Below are positions 8,154-18,028 of a stretch of 45,052 nt of DNA, piece after piece (the stretch's first letter is position 1; every line of letters begins with the position of its first letter). The position numbers were made by a program, and so were the translations under genes. The notes below the pieces were generated by a model, which made no database searches, had not been told where the DNA came from, and worked only from the letters and a program-made list of their open reading frames with translations. Origin of the DNA: Bacteroidota bacterium. GTDB taxonomy: Bacteria > Bacteroidota > Ignavibacteria > Tepidaquicellales > Tepidaquicellaceae. The stretch lies in assembly GCA_018266875.1 (NCBI GenBank), contig JAFDZR010000034.1, forward strand, positions 8,657-53,708. Reading direction: 5' to 3'.

Positions 8154-10286
8154 TCAGTCCTCAAGTTTTTTGGAATAAAACATTTCCACGCCGGTTAATA
8201 ATATTGCGGCAATAAGAAAATATTTCCAGAGGGAAGTACCGTTTCTCCTGCTGTTAATATCGTCGGCAATATTTTCCGTTCTGCTGATTATTTCTACATC
8301 AGATATTCCGGATGCGGAAAAGAAATTTTTTATTTCTTCAGGATCCATTCTCTGCGGATCGCTTTCTGCAGGGTCATTGTTAAGCGAGAATCCGAATTTA
8401 TTCCCTGCTGAATCCTTCAGAATATACAAACCTTTTTCCTTCGTATCAGTGGAATAAGGTAGAATAAAAAAATCATTCCCCGAACCGGTTAGTTCAGCTT
8501 TCAGTTCAAAATTATTCTTCTCAGGTCCTGTTATATCAGTAATGTTTTTCAATCCTTTTATGGGAATAATATTTGCACTTCCGGTATAGTAATTTCCGGA
8601 GAATCCAAAATCGCTGTTCAGATAAAAAATACTTCTGATCATCACAGGCGGGAAAATATTGTTGACGGGAAAATCTGAAAATCCTGTCACAGGTGATACA
8701 GCGCTTATGAGTATCTTCCCTTTCGGCAATTCGGATTCTGCAATAAAAGCTCTCTCATTTGAAAGCATCATTACCGGGACATTTCTTTCATTCAGTATAA
8801 GTTCAAAGTATTTTTTAATTCCGGGAGGATCAAGGAATGAATCCGAATTTATATTAAGACTACTGTTTCTGAAGATCTCGGACATAAGCGGATTCTCAAA
8901 ATCTATTTTTCCGAATTTCAGTGTTCTGTTCAGTGATTCATCAGCATTTAACTTATCAATTTTCGGAAGGTCAAGTTTTGAGGAAACCACGGAATTGAAA
9001 TTGGAAATATCGGTAAATTCATTTGGGAAAATGAAAATCCCCTTTCCCGAATTCAGGAATTCTTTCAGCAGAGAAATTTCATTTTCGGTGTATTTTTCAG
9101 AAAGAGATATCATAAGAACATCCTGAAACATTATATCCGGGGAAATGCTGGGAATCATTTTCACATCAAAGAGTTTTGCTTCAGCGTCTGTCTGCATTAT
9201 TTCCCGGGCTGAATTAATGGCTGCATTAATAAATCTGAATTCATCCTGTCCGCCGATTAGTCCTACATTGATTTTACCCGGGATATAAATATCAAAATAC
9301 AGTTTATTATCCTGAATCAATTCATCTTCCAGAAAGTTTTCCCTGCCAAGTTCCATATAACCGTGCAGATCTCCTGATGCCGGAGCTATAAAAGAAAATT
9401 GAATGGTGGCAGAGCTTTTTGGCTTAACGTCAACAGAAGTTTCCTCAGTGAGTTTATCATCCAGGTAAAGTTTAATTGATTTTCCGGTAACATTATTATC
9501 CGAATAATTTGTTAACTCCGCGGATACTTTTATATTTCCGAATTGAGCGGGAATTTTTGAGATCATTTTAAAACTGTCGAGTGAAAGATTTGAAACAGTT
9601 CTTTCGCCGGTTCTGATAAGGAAAAAATTAACATCTTTCAGATCCGAGTTGTCGGTTTTTGAATTAAAATTACCTGCGTTATTTCTCTGAAAATCCGATA
9701 CTATGAAAACATCTTTGTTGGGATTGACGGAATTCCTGAATATCTGTTCGGATTTTGTCAAAGCGTCATCAAGCTTAAATGGTTTTAAAGAAGTTTTCAG
9801 AGTATTCAATGAATCGGTGATTTCCTTTTTTGCTCCGGTAATGCCTATCGATTTTCTATATCCAATTTCCGAGGAGGGAATAAGTATTATCTCATCAGAC
9901 TCTTTATAGTATTTCAAAATTTGTTTAACTGATTCTTTTGCCCGGGAAAAATAAGGACCGTTTCCGTCGGAAGCATCCATGCTGAAAGAATCATCCAGAA
10001 AAATCAATACGGTTGACTTGCCGCCTGAATCAGAATTGAATGAATATCCTTCGTAAACAGGTTTTGCGAAAGTGAATACCAAAAAAATTATAATACAGAT
10101 TCTAATCAGAAGAAGCAGGAGCTGTTTAAGTTTTATTCTGCGCATTTTCGATTTCTGTATTTCCTTAAGGAACATAAGAGTACTGAAATCCACTTTCCTG
10201 ATCTTCCTGAGATTAAGTAAATGAATAAGGATCGGCACAGACACTGCAAGTAGACCGAAAAGAGCTGCGGGATTTAAAAAATTCAT
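8154..10286 (-). CDS. BatA-domain / von Willebrand factor A membrane protein
   Basis: A 710-residue inner-membrane protein. Residues 1-80 match the BatA (aerotolerance regulator) N-terminal domain, with two membrane helices (about 7-24 and 55-75) and LLNLRKIRKVDFSTLMFL between them. A VWA domain follows with the metal-binding DxSxS at residues 98-102 (DDSFS). The long middle part is beta-rich and probably periplasmic. A C-terminal helix (LWKYFLIAAILL) ends the protein, so a large domain is held between membrane anchors. Bat proteins usually sit beside a MoxR ATPase; none is here and the gene stands alone, convergent with the DUF885 gene and divergent from thiN. It may assemble with partners encoded elsewhere. 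Precise role unknown. Confidence 0.85.
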   Translation of the reverse strand: MNFLNPAALFGLLAVSVPILIHLLNLRKIRKVDFSTLMFLKEIQKSKMRRIKLKQLLLLLIRICIIIFLVFTFAKPVYEGYSFNSDSGGKSTVLIFLDDSFSMDASDGNGPYFSRAKESVKQILKYYKESDEIILIPSSEIGYRKSIGITGAKKEITDSLNTLKTSLKPFKLDDALTKSEQIFRNSVNPNKDVFIVSDFQRNNAGNFNSKTDNSDLKDVNFFLIRTGERTVSNLSLDSFKMISKIPAQFGNIKVSAELTNYSDNNVTGKSIKLYLDDKLTEETSVDVKPKSSATIQFSFIAPASGDLHGYMELGRENFLEDELIQDNKLYFDIYIPGKINVGLIGGQDEFRFINAAINSAREIMQTDAEAKLFDVKMIPSISPDIMFQDVLMISLSEKYTENEISLLKEFLNSGKGIFIFPNEFTDISNFNSVVSSKLDLPKIDKLNADESLNRTLKFGKIDFENPLMSEIFRNSSLNINSDSFLDPPGIKKYFELILNERNVPVMMLSNERAFIAESELPKGKILISAVSPVTGFSDFPVNNIFPPVMIRSIFYLNSDFGFSGNYYTGSANIIPIKGLKNITDITGPEKNNFELKAELTGSGNDFFILPYSTDTKEKGLYILKDSAGNKFGFSLNNDPAESDPQRMDPEEIKNFFSASGISDVEIISRTENIADDINSRRNGTSLWKYFLIAAILLTGVEMFYSKKLED

Positions 10287-10480
10287 AAGTATATTTGAAC
10301 AGCTAACAAGATAAATTTAATTATTTTTTAACTAAATGCATTAATAATAAAATATTTCAATAAATTAATCGCAATAACTGAACTGCTACTTAACAATCTT
10401 TATTAAAATTATAGTTTCTAATGAAATTTTATCTATAATATTTAAAATATTATTCCAATATTGTAAAAGTCTGCAAATTT

Positions 10481-11125
10481 ATGAATTATTTAATTTTTCT
10501 TAACGGAGAAATACCATTCCATGTTTATCATAAATTGTTCAGAGGACAGGAAAATTTTATAATTGCCGCAGACGGAGGAGCCAACGGGTTAAGGTTTAAC
10601 AAAATAGAGCCTGACATAATAACAGGCGATCTGGATTCCATTAAACCGGAAGTCCTTGAATATTTCAGTAAAAAAGGAACAAAGATCATCAGTTCAAAAG
10701 ATCAGGAAACAACGGATTTTGAAAAGACCCTGAAATATTGTATCGAAGAAAAAATAAAAAAGATCTTTGTTTTCGGTGCAGTCAGCGAAAGACCTGATCA
10801 CACGTTAAATAATTTCAGCGTACTGAAACGATACTGCAGAAAAACAGATATTGTGCTGTATTCAGAGGAGTTTGAAATATTTTTTATTGATTCAGAAGTA
10901 AAATTCAATTACAGGAAAAACGAAACAGTTTCATTAATGCCGTTTCCCAAAGCAGACCGGATCATCACATCGGGACTGAAATATAAACTGAACAGAGAGA
11001 AACTTGAACTGGGAAAACGGGAAGGTTCATTGAATTTATCCGTATCCGAAAAAGTAAAAATAAGTTATCAAAGCGGATACCTGCTTTTATTTAAAAAACA
11101 TTTTATAAACAGCCGTAAAATTTGA
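10481..11125 (+). CDS. thiN: Thiamine pyrophosphokinase
   Basis: Transfers pyrophosphate from ATP to thiamine to make thiamine diphosphate. The 214-residue length is normal. Motifs visible are ADGGAN (residues 30-35), TGDLDS (48-53) and DQETTDF (74-80), which together form the active site of the family. The C-terminal half is the beta-rich thiamine-binding domain. Its stop overlaps the start of the symporter by 4 nt, so the two are translationally coupled. I looked for a TPP riboswitch in the 194 nt upstream and saw no THI-box signature. Confidence 0.93.
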   Translation: MNYLIFLNGEIPFHVYHKLFRGQENFIIAADGGANGLRFNKIEPDIITGDLDSIKPEVLEYFSKKGTKIISSKDQETTDFEKTLKYCIEEKIKKIFVFGAVSERPDHTLNNFSVLKRYCRKTDIVLYSEEFEIFFIDSEVKFNYRKNETVSLMPFPKADRIITSGLKYKLNREKLELGKREGSLNLSVSEKVKISYQSGYLLLFKKHFINSRKI

Positions 11126-12537
11126 AAGTACTTTTATCAACAAATGATTACCTTATAATACTTGCCTATTTTATTATAGTGCTCGTTATAGGATTCAAGA
11201 CAAAGACTGCTGACAATTCGATCAAGGACTATCTCGTAGCAGGAAGAACGCTCACATTACCGGCGTTTGTTGCCACTCTTGTATCATCTTTTTACGGCGG
11301 AATTTTAGGTATCGGCGAATTCACTTACAGCTATGGAATTTCCGGATGGCTTTTATATGCATTTCCTTTTTATCTTTTCATTACTTTTTTTGCATTTTTT
11401 CTTGCCGATAAAATAAGGAAGGCGCATTTATATACAATACCTGATAAACTATTCAGAGTATACGGTAAGAAGGTAAGTATCTTTGCAGGAATTCTAATTT
11501 TCCTTCTTGCCACACCTGCACCGTTTTTGTTTATGCTCGGCATTCTCATCAGAATAATTTTTGGTTTTAATATTATCTACGCCATGATAATTGCATTAAT
11601 TTTGTCTGTCCTATATTTATACAAGGGAGGTTTCAGGGCTGATGTCCGTGTAAACATATTCGAGTTCATTCTGATGTTCGTTGGTTTCGGTATTATACTT
11701 CCATTCTGTTTTAATCTGCTCGGCGGATTTGATTATCTCCAGTCAAGATTGGCCGAACAATATCTTACATTAACAGGAGGATTAACCATTCAGATATTTT
11801 TCGTTTGGTTCTTCATAGGTTCGTGGGTATTGATAGATCCGGTATTTCATCAGCGGTGCTATGCTGTAAAGAATAAAAAAACGCCAAAGAGAGGAATAAT
11901 TATTTCACTCGTATTCTGGATAATATTTGATTTTCTGACAACAACTGCCGGACTGTATGCAAAAGCATTTGTCAATATCAACGAGATCCCGAGCGCGCTT
12001 TATTCTTATCCTGCGCTTGCGGAAAAGATACTTCCTCCGATCGCAAAAGGAGTTTTCTTTGTGGGATTGATTGCAACAGTTATGTCTTCCCTGCACTCTT
12101 ATATGTTCATATCCGCTACTACATTCAGCAAGGATATTATATCAAGAATTAAGAACAGTTCTGATGAGGAGAATTCTTACACTGCAATCGGTTTGATCGT
12201 CAGTTCAATTTTTTCCTTGGTACTGGCTTACCTAATTCCTTCGGTAGTCAATATCTGGTATACGATCGGAACTATGATCATTCCCGCGCTGCTTATCAGC
12301 GTACTCAGTTCTTATTTCCCGAAATATCAGGTTCATTCCAGATACATTCTCCTGGCAATGCTCGGATCATTCAGCGTTTCTCTCATTTCTTTTTCTATAG
12401 GACATTTAAACTCAATTGAAGGCAGTCCTGTGTATCCGTTTTTTATAGAGCCCATGTATCCGGGACTCATTACCGGATTAATTATTTATCTTATCGGTTT
12501 TAAGAACAGAAAATATCTTCAGACTGTGACGGATTAG
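11122..12537 (+). CDS. Sodium:solute symporter (SSS family)
   Basis: A polytopic inner-membrane transporter of 471 residues with about 12-13 hydrophobic segments. It belongs to the sodium/solute symporter family: KDYLVAGRTLTLPAFVATLVSS near the N-terminus, followed by YGGILGIGEFTYSYG, and VDPVFHQRCYAVKNKKTPKRG-like sequence in the middle. The TTG start overlaps the thiN stop by 4 nt (TTGA), so it is expressed with thiN. The substrate cannot be read from sequence; the tight coupling makes thiamine or a precursor a reasonable hypothesis only. Confidence 0.88.
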   Translation: MKVLLSTNDYLIILAYFIIVLVIGFKTKTADNSIKDYLVAGRTLTLPAFVATLVSSFYGGILGIGEFTYSYGISGWLLYAFPFYLFITFFAFFLADKIRKAHLYTIPDKLFRVYGKKVSIFAGILIFLLATPAPFLFMLGILIRIIFGFNIIYAMIIALILSVLYLYKGGFRADVRVNIFEFILMFVGFGIILPFCFNLLGGFDYLQSRLAEQYLTLTGGLTIQIFFVWFFIGSWVLIDPVFHQRCYAVKNKKTPKRGIIISLVFWIIFDFLTTTAGLYAKAFVNINEIPSALYSYPALAEKILPPIAKGVFFVGLIATVMSSLHSYMFISATTFSKDIISRIKNSSDEENSYTAIGLIVSSIFSLVLAYLIPSVVNIWYTIGTMIIPALLISVLSSYFPKYQVHSRYILLAMLGSFSVSLISFSIGHLNSIEGSPVYPFFIEPMYPGLITGLIIYLIGFKNRKYLQTVTD

Positions 12538-12568
12538 TTTCAGTATCCTGTAACACAATTATTCTAAA

Positions 12569-15364
12569 ATGAATATGTTAAAATTCCAAATCCTGATTAT
12601 TATATTTTTTCTGTATCTTCCGCTGAGAGTTACAGCATACGGGGAATATTCATTTACTAAAATCCTTCAGGATTCAATAATCAGCGGGGATTATACATCT
12701 GATACGATTAAATTATCTTATAACTTCAACAGGGACATTGACACAAACAATTTTAATATCTTCATAAAGAATCCTGATTCAAAAAAAACAGCACTGGTAT
12801 TAAGCGGAGGTGGAGCAAGGGGAATTGCTCAGCTCGGAGTTATAAAAGCCCTTGAAGACTACGGAATAGATTTTGATTTGATAGTCGGAACAAGCATAGG
12901 GACCGTAATAGGCGGACTTTACTCTTCAGGTTACACTGTAAACGAAATTACGGACATTATTAAAGAATTTAACTGGGAGAGAGCTCTCAGTCTGACAAAC
13001 AAATACCAGCGAACTTCTCTTTTCCTCGAGCAGAAGAAGATCCAGGACAGGAGTCTTCTTACAATACCGCTCGACGGTATAAAGCCTGACATACTTCCGT
13101 CCTCATTTTCAAACGGACAGTATCTCAGCGAAAAAATAAATTCACTTATCCTCAACGCCCGTTATCATGTGAAAAAAGATTTCAGCGATCTGAAGATCCC
13201 GTTCATATCAGTTGCAACCGATCTTAACAAAGGATCAAAAGTTGTACTGAAAAAAGGAAATCTTTCGGAATCAATAAAAGCTTCTCTTACATTTCCTCTT
13301 CTTTATACACCTATCAACATCGGAGGAAAAGATCTTGTAGACGGCGGATTATCTGCAAATATACCAACCGACATTGCACGGGAAGAGGGAGCTGATTTTA
13401 CAATTATTGTAAACTCCACAAGTCCTTTAAAATCCGGCAAGGATCTTAATGATCCTATTAATACTGCTGATCAGATTCTTTCGATCACAATGATGCAGCT
13501 GAGTAATTTACAGCTCAAGGATGCAAATGTTGTTTTAACACCTGACATAAAAGATCATTCTGCTACCTCTTATAATGATTTTGATTTTCTGATAAGAAAA
13601 GGATATTCAACAGTTCAGGAAAACATTGAAAAGCTCAGAAAAGGGATTGACTCAATTGAAATATCAGGTTCTCCATACATCAATAATTTTATAATAAATC
13701 CGGTTATAACAGTGAATACTTCAGAAGATCTGATGCCGCTTGCCGACTCAATAATTGATTTATCACAGAAGGATTTCATAAAATATACTTCCATTGAGAA
13801 AAATCTTAAAAGTATATATAAGTCAGGATTTTTCATGGATGTAAATGCTGTAATTGTGCGTGACGGAAACAGAGTAAATCTGCGTTATAATCTTGTCCCC
13901 TATCCATTGTTAAAAAACGTAACTGTTCAGAATTCCGGCATTAATCTTGATAAACAAATCAAATTATTTGTTTCCGAAAATTACGGGAAACCATTGAACA
14001 TTAAAAAGTTGAATGATCTCAGAAATGAACTGCTTGGTATCATGAGGGATAATGATTATTCCGTAAAGGACATCAGTAAATTTTATTTTAACTACGGGAC
14101 AAATACACTTGAAATAGAATTTGATGAAGGAAAGATCAGGTCTTACAAACTCAGCGGAAATACCATAACCAACGACAACGTAATACTCCGGGAATTAAAG
14201 ACGGACATTAACAAACCGATTAAAAGTTCGGATATAAATCTGAGTCTGAAAAATGTCATGAGTACAAATCTCTTTCAGCAGGTGAGTTTTGATTATCTTT
14301 TCAGGAATAATAAGCTCAAACCAGATCTGCTTGTTAGGGTTGTAGAAAAGAATTCAAAGGCATTGAGATTTTCGGTCAAAGCTGATAATGAAAAAAATCT
14401 TCAGCTGCTTTTCGACCTCAGGGATGAAAATATACTGGGCACAGCTCTTGAGGCCGGCATTCTTGCAGCGGGAGGCTTACGGAACAGATTGTATCAGATA
14501 GAGATAAAATCCAATCAGTTTTTTTCTCTTCCTTTGACTTTCAACTTAAACGGATATTACAGATTCAACGATGTCTATACTTACCAGCAGACAATTGATA
14601 CAATTGAAAATGAATATTCTGTTAACAGAACCGGTGAATACAGAACAATTAATTACGGGACAAGTTTTTTATTCGGGACACAGCTGCAGAGATACGGAAC
14701 ATTTTATGTGCAGGGAACTGCAGAAAATCAGGAAACAAAAAATAAAACTAATAACGAGAGTAAGAAATTCAATGCCAATGTTCTGAAACTCAAATTCGGA
14801 GGTATAATTGACACAGAGAACAAACTCCCTTTTCCCGGCAACGGTATTCTTTTGGATTTTTATTATGAGACGGCTAAAAATCTAAATGACGGAAATCTCA
14901 GTTATACAAAAGTTTTCATCAGTTATGATCATTATCTTCCTGTTTCAAGATCAGGCGTTCTGAAACCAAGATTCATATTCGGTTTCGCAGACAAGACAAC
15001 ACCTGTTGGTGAACAGTTTTCAATGGGAGGCGGGAAATTATTCTACGGGATGTCTGAAAATGAACTTGTTGGAAGACAAATACTGCTTACTTCTCTTGAA
15101 TACAGATATCTCTTTCCTTATAAATTATTTTTCGATACTTACCTGAGCGTCAGATATGACCTTGGAAACGTCTGGGAGAATGCTGTTGATATCAGATTCA
15201 AGGATTTACGTCACGGGATCGGATTATCAACCGGTTTTGATACTCCTGTCGGGGAAGCAAGTTTTGCTGTCGGCAGAAGCTTTCTTATAAAAAAAGGTTT
15301 ACAGAAAGATTCGTTTATTTTCGGACCATATAATTTTTATTTTTCCATTGGATACGATATTTAA
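12569..15364 (+). CDS. Patatin-like phospholipase fused to an Omp85-type outer-membrane barrel
   Basis: A 931-residue exported protein. After a signal sequence (to about residue 24) and a short spacer comes a patatin domain. It has the oxyanion loop LSGGGARG (about residues 76-83), the nucleophile elbow GTSIG (Ser near 108) and the catalytic Asp in DGG (about 257), so the Ser-Asp dyad is intact. About residues 385-600 look like POTRA repeats and about 610-931 form a beta-barrel that includes SMGGGKLFYG and ends in FYFSIGYDI. This is the layout of PlpD/FplA proteins (type Vd), in which the barrel places or secretes a lipase at the surface. Family known; substrate and release inferred. Confidence 0.9.
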   Translation: MNMLKFQILIIIFFLYLPLRVTAYGEYSFTKILQDSIISGDYTSDTIKLSYNFNRDIDTNNFNIFIKNPDSKKTALVLSGGGARGIAQLGVIKALEDYGIDFDLIVGTSIGTVIGGLYSSGYTVNEITDIIKEFNWERALSLTNKYQRTSLFLEQKKIQDRSLLTIPLDGIKPDILPSSFSNGQYLSEKINSLILNARYHVKKDFSDLKIPFISVATDLNKGSKVVLKKGNLSESIKASLTFPLLYTPINIGGKDLVDGGLSANIPTDIAREEGADFTIIVNSTSPLKSGKDLNDPINTADQILSITMMQLSNLQLKDANVVLTPDIKDHSATSYNDFDFLIRKGYSTVQENIEKLRKGIDSIEISGSPYINNFIINPVITVNTSEDLMPLADSIIDLSQKDFIKYTSIEKNLKSIYKSGFFMDVNAVIVRDGNRVNLRYNLVPYPLLKNVTVQNSGINLDKQIKLFVSENYGKPLNIKKLNDLRNELLGIMRDNDYSVKDISKFYFNYGTNTLEIEFDEGKIRSYKLSGNTITNDNVILRELKTDINKPIKSSDINLSLKNVMSTNLFQQVSFDYLFRNNKLKPDLLVRVVEKNSKALRFSVKADNEKNLQLLFDLRDENILGTALEAGILAAGGLRNRLYQIEIKSNQFFSLPLTFNLNGYYRFNDVYTYQQTIDTIENEYSVNRTGEYRTINYGTSFLFGTQLQRYGTFYVQGTAENQETKNKTNNESKKFNANVLKLKFGGIIDTENKLPFPGNGILLDFYYETAKNLNDGNLSYTKVFISYDHYLPVSRSGVLKPRFIFGFADKTTPVGEQFSMGGGKLFYGMSENELVGRQILLTSLEYRYLFPYKLFFDTYLSVRYDLGNVWENAVDIRFKDLRHGIGLSTGFDTPVGEASFAVGRSFLIKKGLQKDSFIFGPYNFYFSIGYDI

Positions 15365-15391
15365 TATATTTAATAAGGCAACATAAGATGT

Positions 15392-15399
15392 TATATTTG
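15392..15399 (+). promoter_or_regulatory. Candidate -7 promoter element before the SpoIIE-type phosphatase
   Basis: TATATTTG at 15392-15399 fits TAnnTTTG exactly and lies 41 nt before the TTG start at 15441. No good TTTG is present 19-21 nt upstream, so this is weaker than the promoters of the small RNA or tRNA. Confidence 0.35.
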
Positions 15400-15440
15400 C
15401 GTAACTCAGTTGTATTCAACTTTCTTAAAACAAATTCAAT

Positions 15441-17963
15441 TTGAAATTTTTAAACAGATTCGGTGACGGTACATTAAGGGTTATCTTTACCTTTATAGTT
15501 ATTTACTGCCTGAGTTATACTTCCATAATATTCATTAACACAATGTTCACGGACAGAATGACAACTGATGACTGTCTATGGATTAATGAAAGAGGTGGAA
15601 ATCAGGTCATGGATGGTCTGGTGATCGTTCAGGTAATGAAAGGCGGAGTGACTGACAGAGCGGGAATCAGGGACGGAGACATACTGATTGCAATTGACGG
15701 AATAAAATTCAAAACAATTCTGGAAGCACAGAACCTTCTAAACAGTTATGATGCAAATCAACTTGTTGAATACACTGTGGTAAGGGACGGCGAGATCATA
15801 AAAACAGATGTAAAAGTATATAAGGTATTCAATTTTTTATTCCTGATCTTTTCGATCATGGGACTGGGCTTCCTGCTGATAGCTTTTATGGTCGGTTATT
15901 CAAAACCAAAGGAACTTACTTCCCAGCTTTTCTTTTTCCTTGGTTGCTCAGCATCGCTTGGTTTTTCAATGCTTGGGATAAACAGTTACGTAATAATTGA
16001 CAATAAACTTTACATTAACTCTATCATCGGATTAACTCTTTTTATTCCCCTATTCGTCCATTTCTTTCTCACATATCCTGTAAAGTATGAATTCAAAAAA
16101 AGAAAACTTACAGTATTCCTTCTGTATTTTATTATTTTTCTTCTTTTAGTTTTTAATGTATTTTTTAACAATAAGAATCCGGATTATATTTATGCATTTT
16201 TTCATTATACAGTAATTACTCTGTATTTCATTACAGGAATAGCGCTTTTCTTTTTCAGTTATTACAAACTTAAAAAAGTAAATCAGAATAAGCCTTTAAA
16301 GGTAATATTCTACGGTTCGCTGATCGGACTTACCGGCTTTGTCTATACTGCGATGATTCCCGTATTTTTTAAAAAACCGAATTTCCTTATAGACACATGG
16401 ATATATTTTCCCTCAATCCTCATCCTTGCTGTTCCCGTATCATTCGGCTTTTCAATAATTAAATACAGAATTCTTGATACTGAATTTATCATAAAAAAGG
16501 GGCTCGTATTCGGTATCATCACTGCGTTTATTGTAGGAATGTATCTTCTGCTGGTGCTTGTGCTTGACAATCTTCTCAGTCAGTTTCTGCCTGAGAACAA
16601 ACAGCTTCTTACACTTGCATTGATAATCATTGTCACATTCAGTTTTGATTTTGTGAATAAGAAGGCAAAGGAATTTGTGGATAAACAATTTTACAGAGAA
16701 AGATACAATTACAGAAAATCCCTTCTTCTTTTTTCTGAAGAGCTTCCTTACCTGAATAACATCAGACAGATTATTGAAAAAATTGCATTCTCGGTAAAGG
16801 AAACCATGGGTATAAATAATCTTTATGTCTGGTTTCTGGATGATGAATATTACAAATCACTGCAGCACGACATACAGGAATTTAAAGGACGTGAACAGAT
16901 CTTTCAAAATGATACTAAATATGATGATGCTTTTTCCTCGCTGTTTGAAAAAAATAAAGAGCCGAAATATCTTAATGAAGTATATCTGAATGAACTGAAC
17001 ATACCTGTTGAATACAAGAATATTATTAAAAAGGAAAACTTTGTTCTGTCTGTTCCCATTTACATAAAAAATAAGCTTATCGGCGCAATAAATTTCGGAG
17101 AAAAACCATCGGGCAAAGCATATTCAGAAGAGGATATTGATCTGCTTAAGACCCTTGCATCACAGGCTGCCATTGCAATAGAAAATTCCAGACTTCAGGA
17201 AGAGAAAGTTTCCAAGCAGGTTATTGAAGAGGAACTTCAGATCGCAAGAAAAATCCAGATGGGACTCCTTCCGCAGAAAATTAACAGTGTCAGCGGAATT
17301 GATGTTTCCGGTTTTTATAATCCTGCCAAAGTCATCGGAGGTGATTTTTATGACGTGATCAGAATAAGCGATACGAAGATGCTTGTAGTCGTTGCTGATG
17401 TCTCCGGTAAAGGAATTCCGGCTGCGCTTTATATGTCAAAAATACAGGCAATGATACAGTTTGCAGCAAAGATTTTTCCTTCTCCAAAGGAAATTCTTAC
17501 AGAGGTAAACAAGCAGATTTATCATAAAATAGACAGGAAGTCTTTCATAACTTCTGTTATAGCTTTGTTTGATCTTGAGAAAATGACTGTCAATATCTGC
17601 AGAGCGGGTCATAATCCTGTAATCTATTCAGTCAACGGAAAGTTGGAACTCCTCAAGAATAAAGGAATGGGACTTGGTCTTGAAAGCGAAGTAATATTCA
17701 ATAAAAATCTTGAAGAGACTGAAATTAAAATTTCTCCCGATAATATTTTTGTCTTCTATTCGGACGGACTTACTGAAGCTATGAATTTGAGCAGGGAGGA
17801 ATTCGGAACGGACAAGATCCTTGACATTATTAATTTCAACAGAAATAATGACAGCATTATTCTGCAGAATAAAATTATTTCTTCCGTTGAGGATTTCAGA
17901 GGACAGGCAGAGCAGAATGATGATATTACTCTTGTCATTACAAAGATAACCGGTAAAAGTTAA
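15441..17963 (+). CDS. Membrane PDZ-GAF-SpoIIE (PP2C-type) serine phosphatase
   Basis: An 840-residue signalling protein. Order of parts: a first membrane helix (about 12-35); an extracytoplasmic PDZ-like domain (about 50-125, with GVTDRAGIRDGD); eight or so membrane helices (about 130-405); a GAF domain (about 430-590, ending TLASQAAIAIENSRL); a short coiled coil (EEKVSKQVIEEELQIARKIQ); and a SpoIIE/RsbU phosphatase domain (about 605-838). The metal-binding motifs GGDFYD (about 632-637), DVSGKGIPA (about 651) and YSDGLTEA (about 773) are present, so it should be active. Such enzymes usually dephosphorylate anti-sigma-factor antagonists; no partner anti-sigma factor is encoded nearby. TTG start. 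Confidence 0.9.
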   Translation: MKFLNRFGDGTLRVIFTFIVIYCLSYTSIIFINTMFTDRMTTDDCLWINERGGNQVMDGLVIVQVMKGGVTDRAGIRDGDILIAIDGIKFKTILEAQNLLNSYDANQLVEYTVVRDGEIIKTDVKVYKVFNFLFLIFSIMGLGFLLIAFMVGYSKPKELTSQLFFFLGCSASLGFSMLGINSYVIIDNKLYINSIIGLTLFIPLFVHFFLTYPVKYEFKKRKLTVFLLYFIIFLLLVFNVFFNNKNPDYIYAFFHYTVITLYFITGIALFFFSYYKLKKVNQNKPLKVIFYGSLIGLTGFVYTAMIPVFFKKPNFLIDTWIYFPSILILAVPVSFGFSIIKYRILDTEFIIKKGLVFGIITAFIVGMYLLLVLVLDNLLSQFLPENKQLLTLALIIIVTFSFDFVNKKAKEFVDKQFYRERYNYRKSLLLFSEELPYLNNIRQIIEKIAFSVKETMGINNLYVWFLDDEYYKSLQHDIQEFKGREQIFQNDTKYDDAFSSLFEKNKEPKYLNEVYLNELNIPVEYKNIIKKENFVLSVPIYIKNKLIGAINFGEKPSGKAYSEEDIDLLKTLASQAAIAIENSRLQEEKVSKQVIEEELQIARKIQMGLLPQKINSVSGIDVSGFYNPAKVIGGDFYDVIRISDTKMLVVVADVSGKGIPAALYMSKIQAMIQFAAKIFPSPKEILTEVNKQIYHKIDRKSFITSVIALFDLEKMTVNICRAGHNPVIYSVNGKLELLKNKGMGLGLESEVIFNKNLEETEIKISPDNIFVFYSDGLTEAMNLSREEFGTDKILDIINFNRNNDSIILQNKIISSVEDFRGQAEQNDDITLVITKITGKS

Positions 17964-18028
17964 ATGCTGTTCTGCTAATAATTTACAAAGCTGTTTTATA
18001 TAATTATTATTATTAAGTATATTTTAAT

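Noticed and set aside
10287..10480. TPP riboswitch before thiN
   Set aside because: I looked for the CTGAGA and ACCTGATC-type blocks and found neither.
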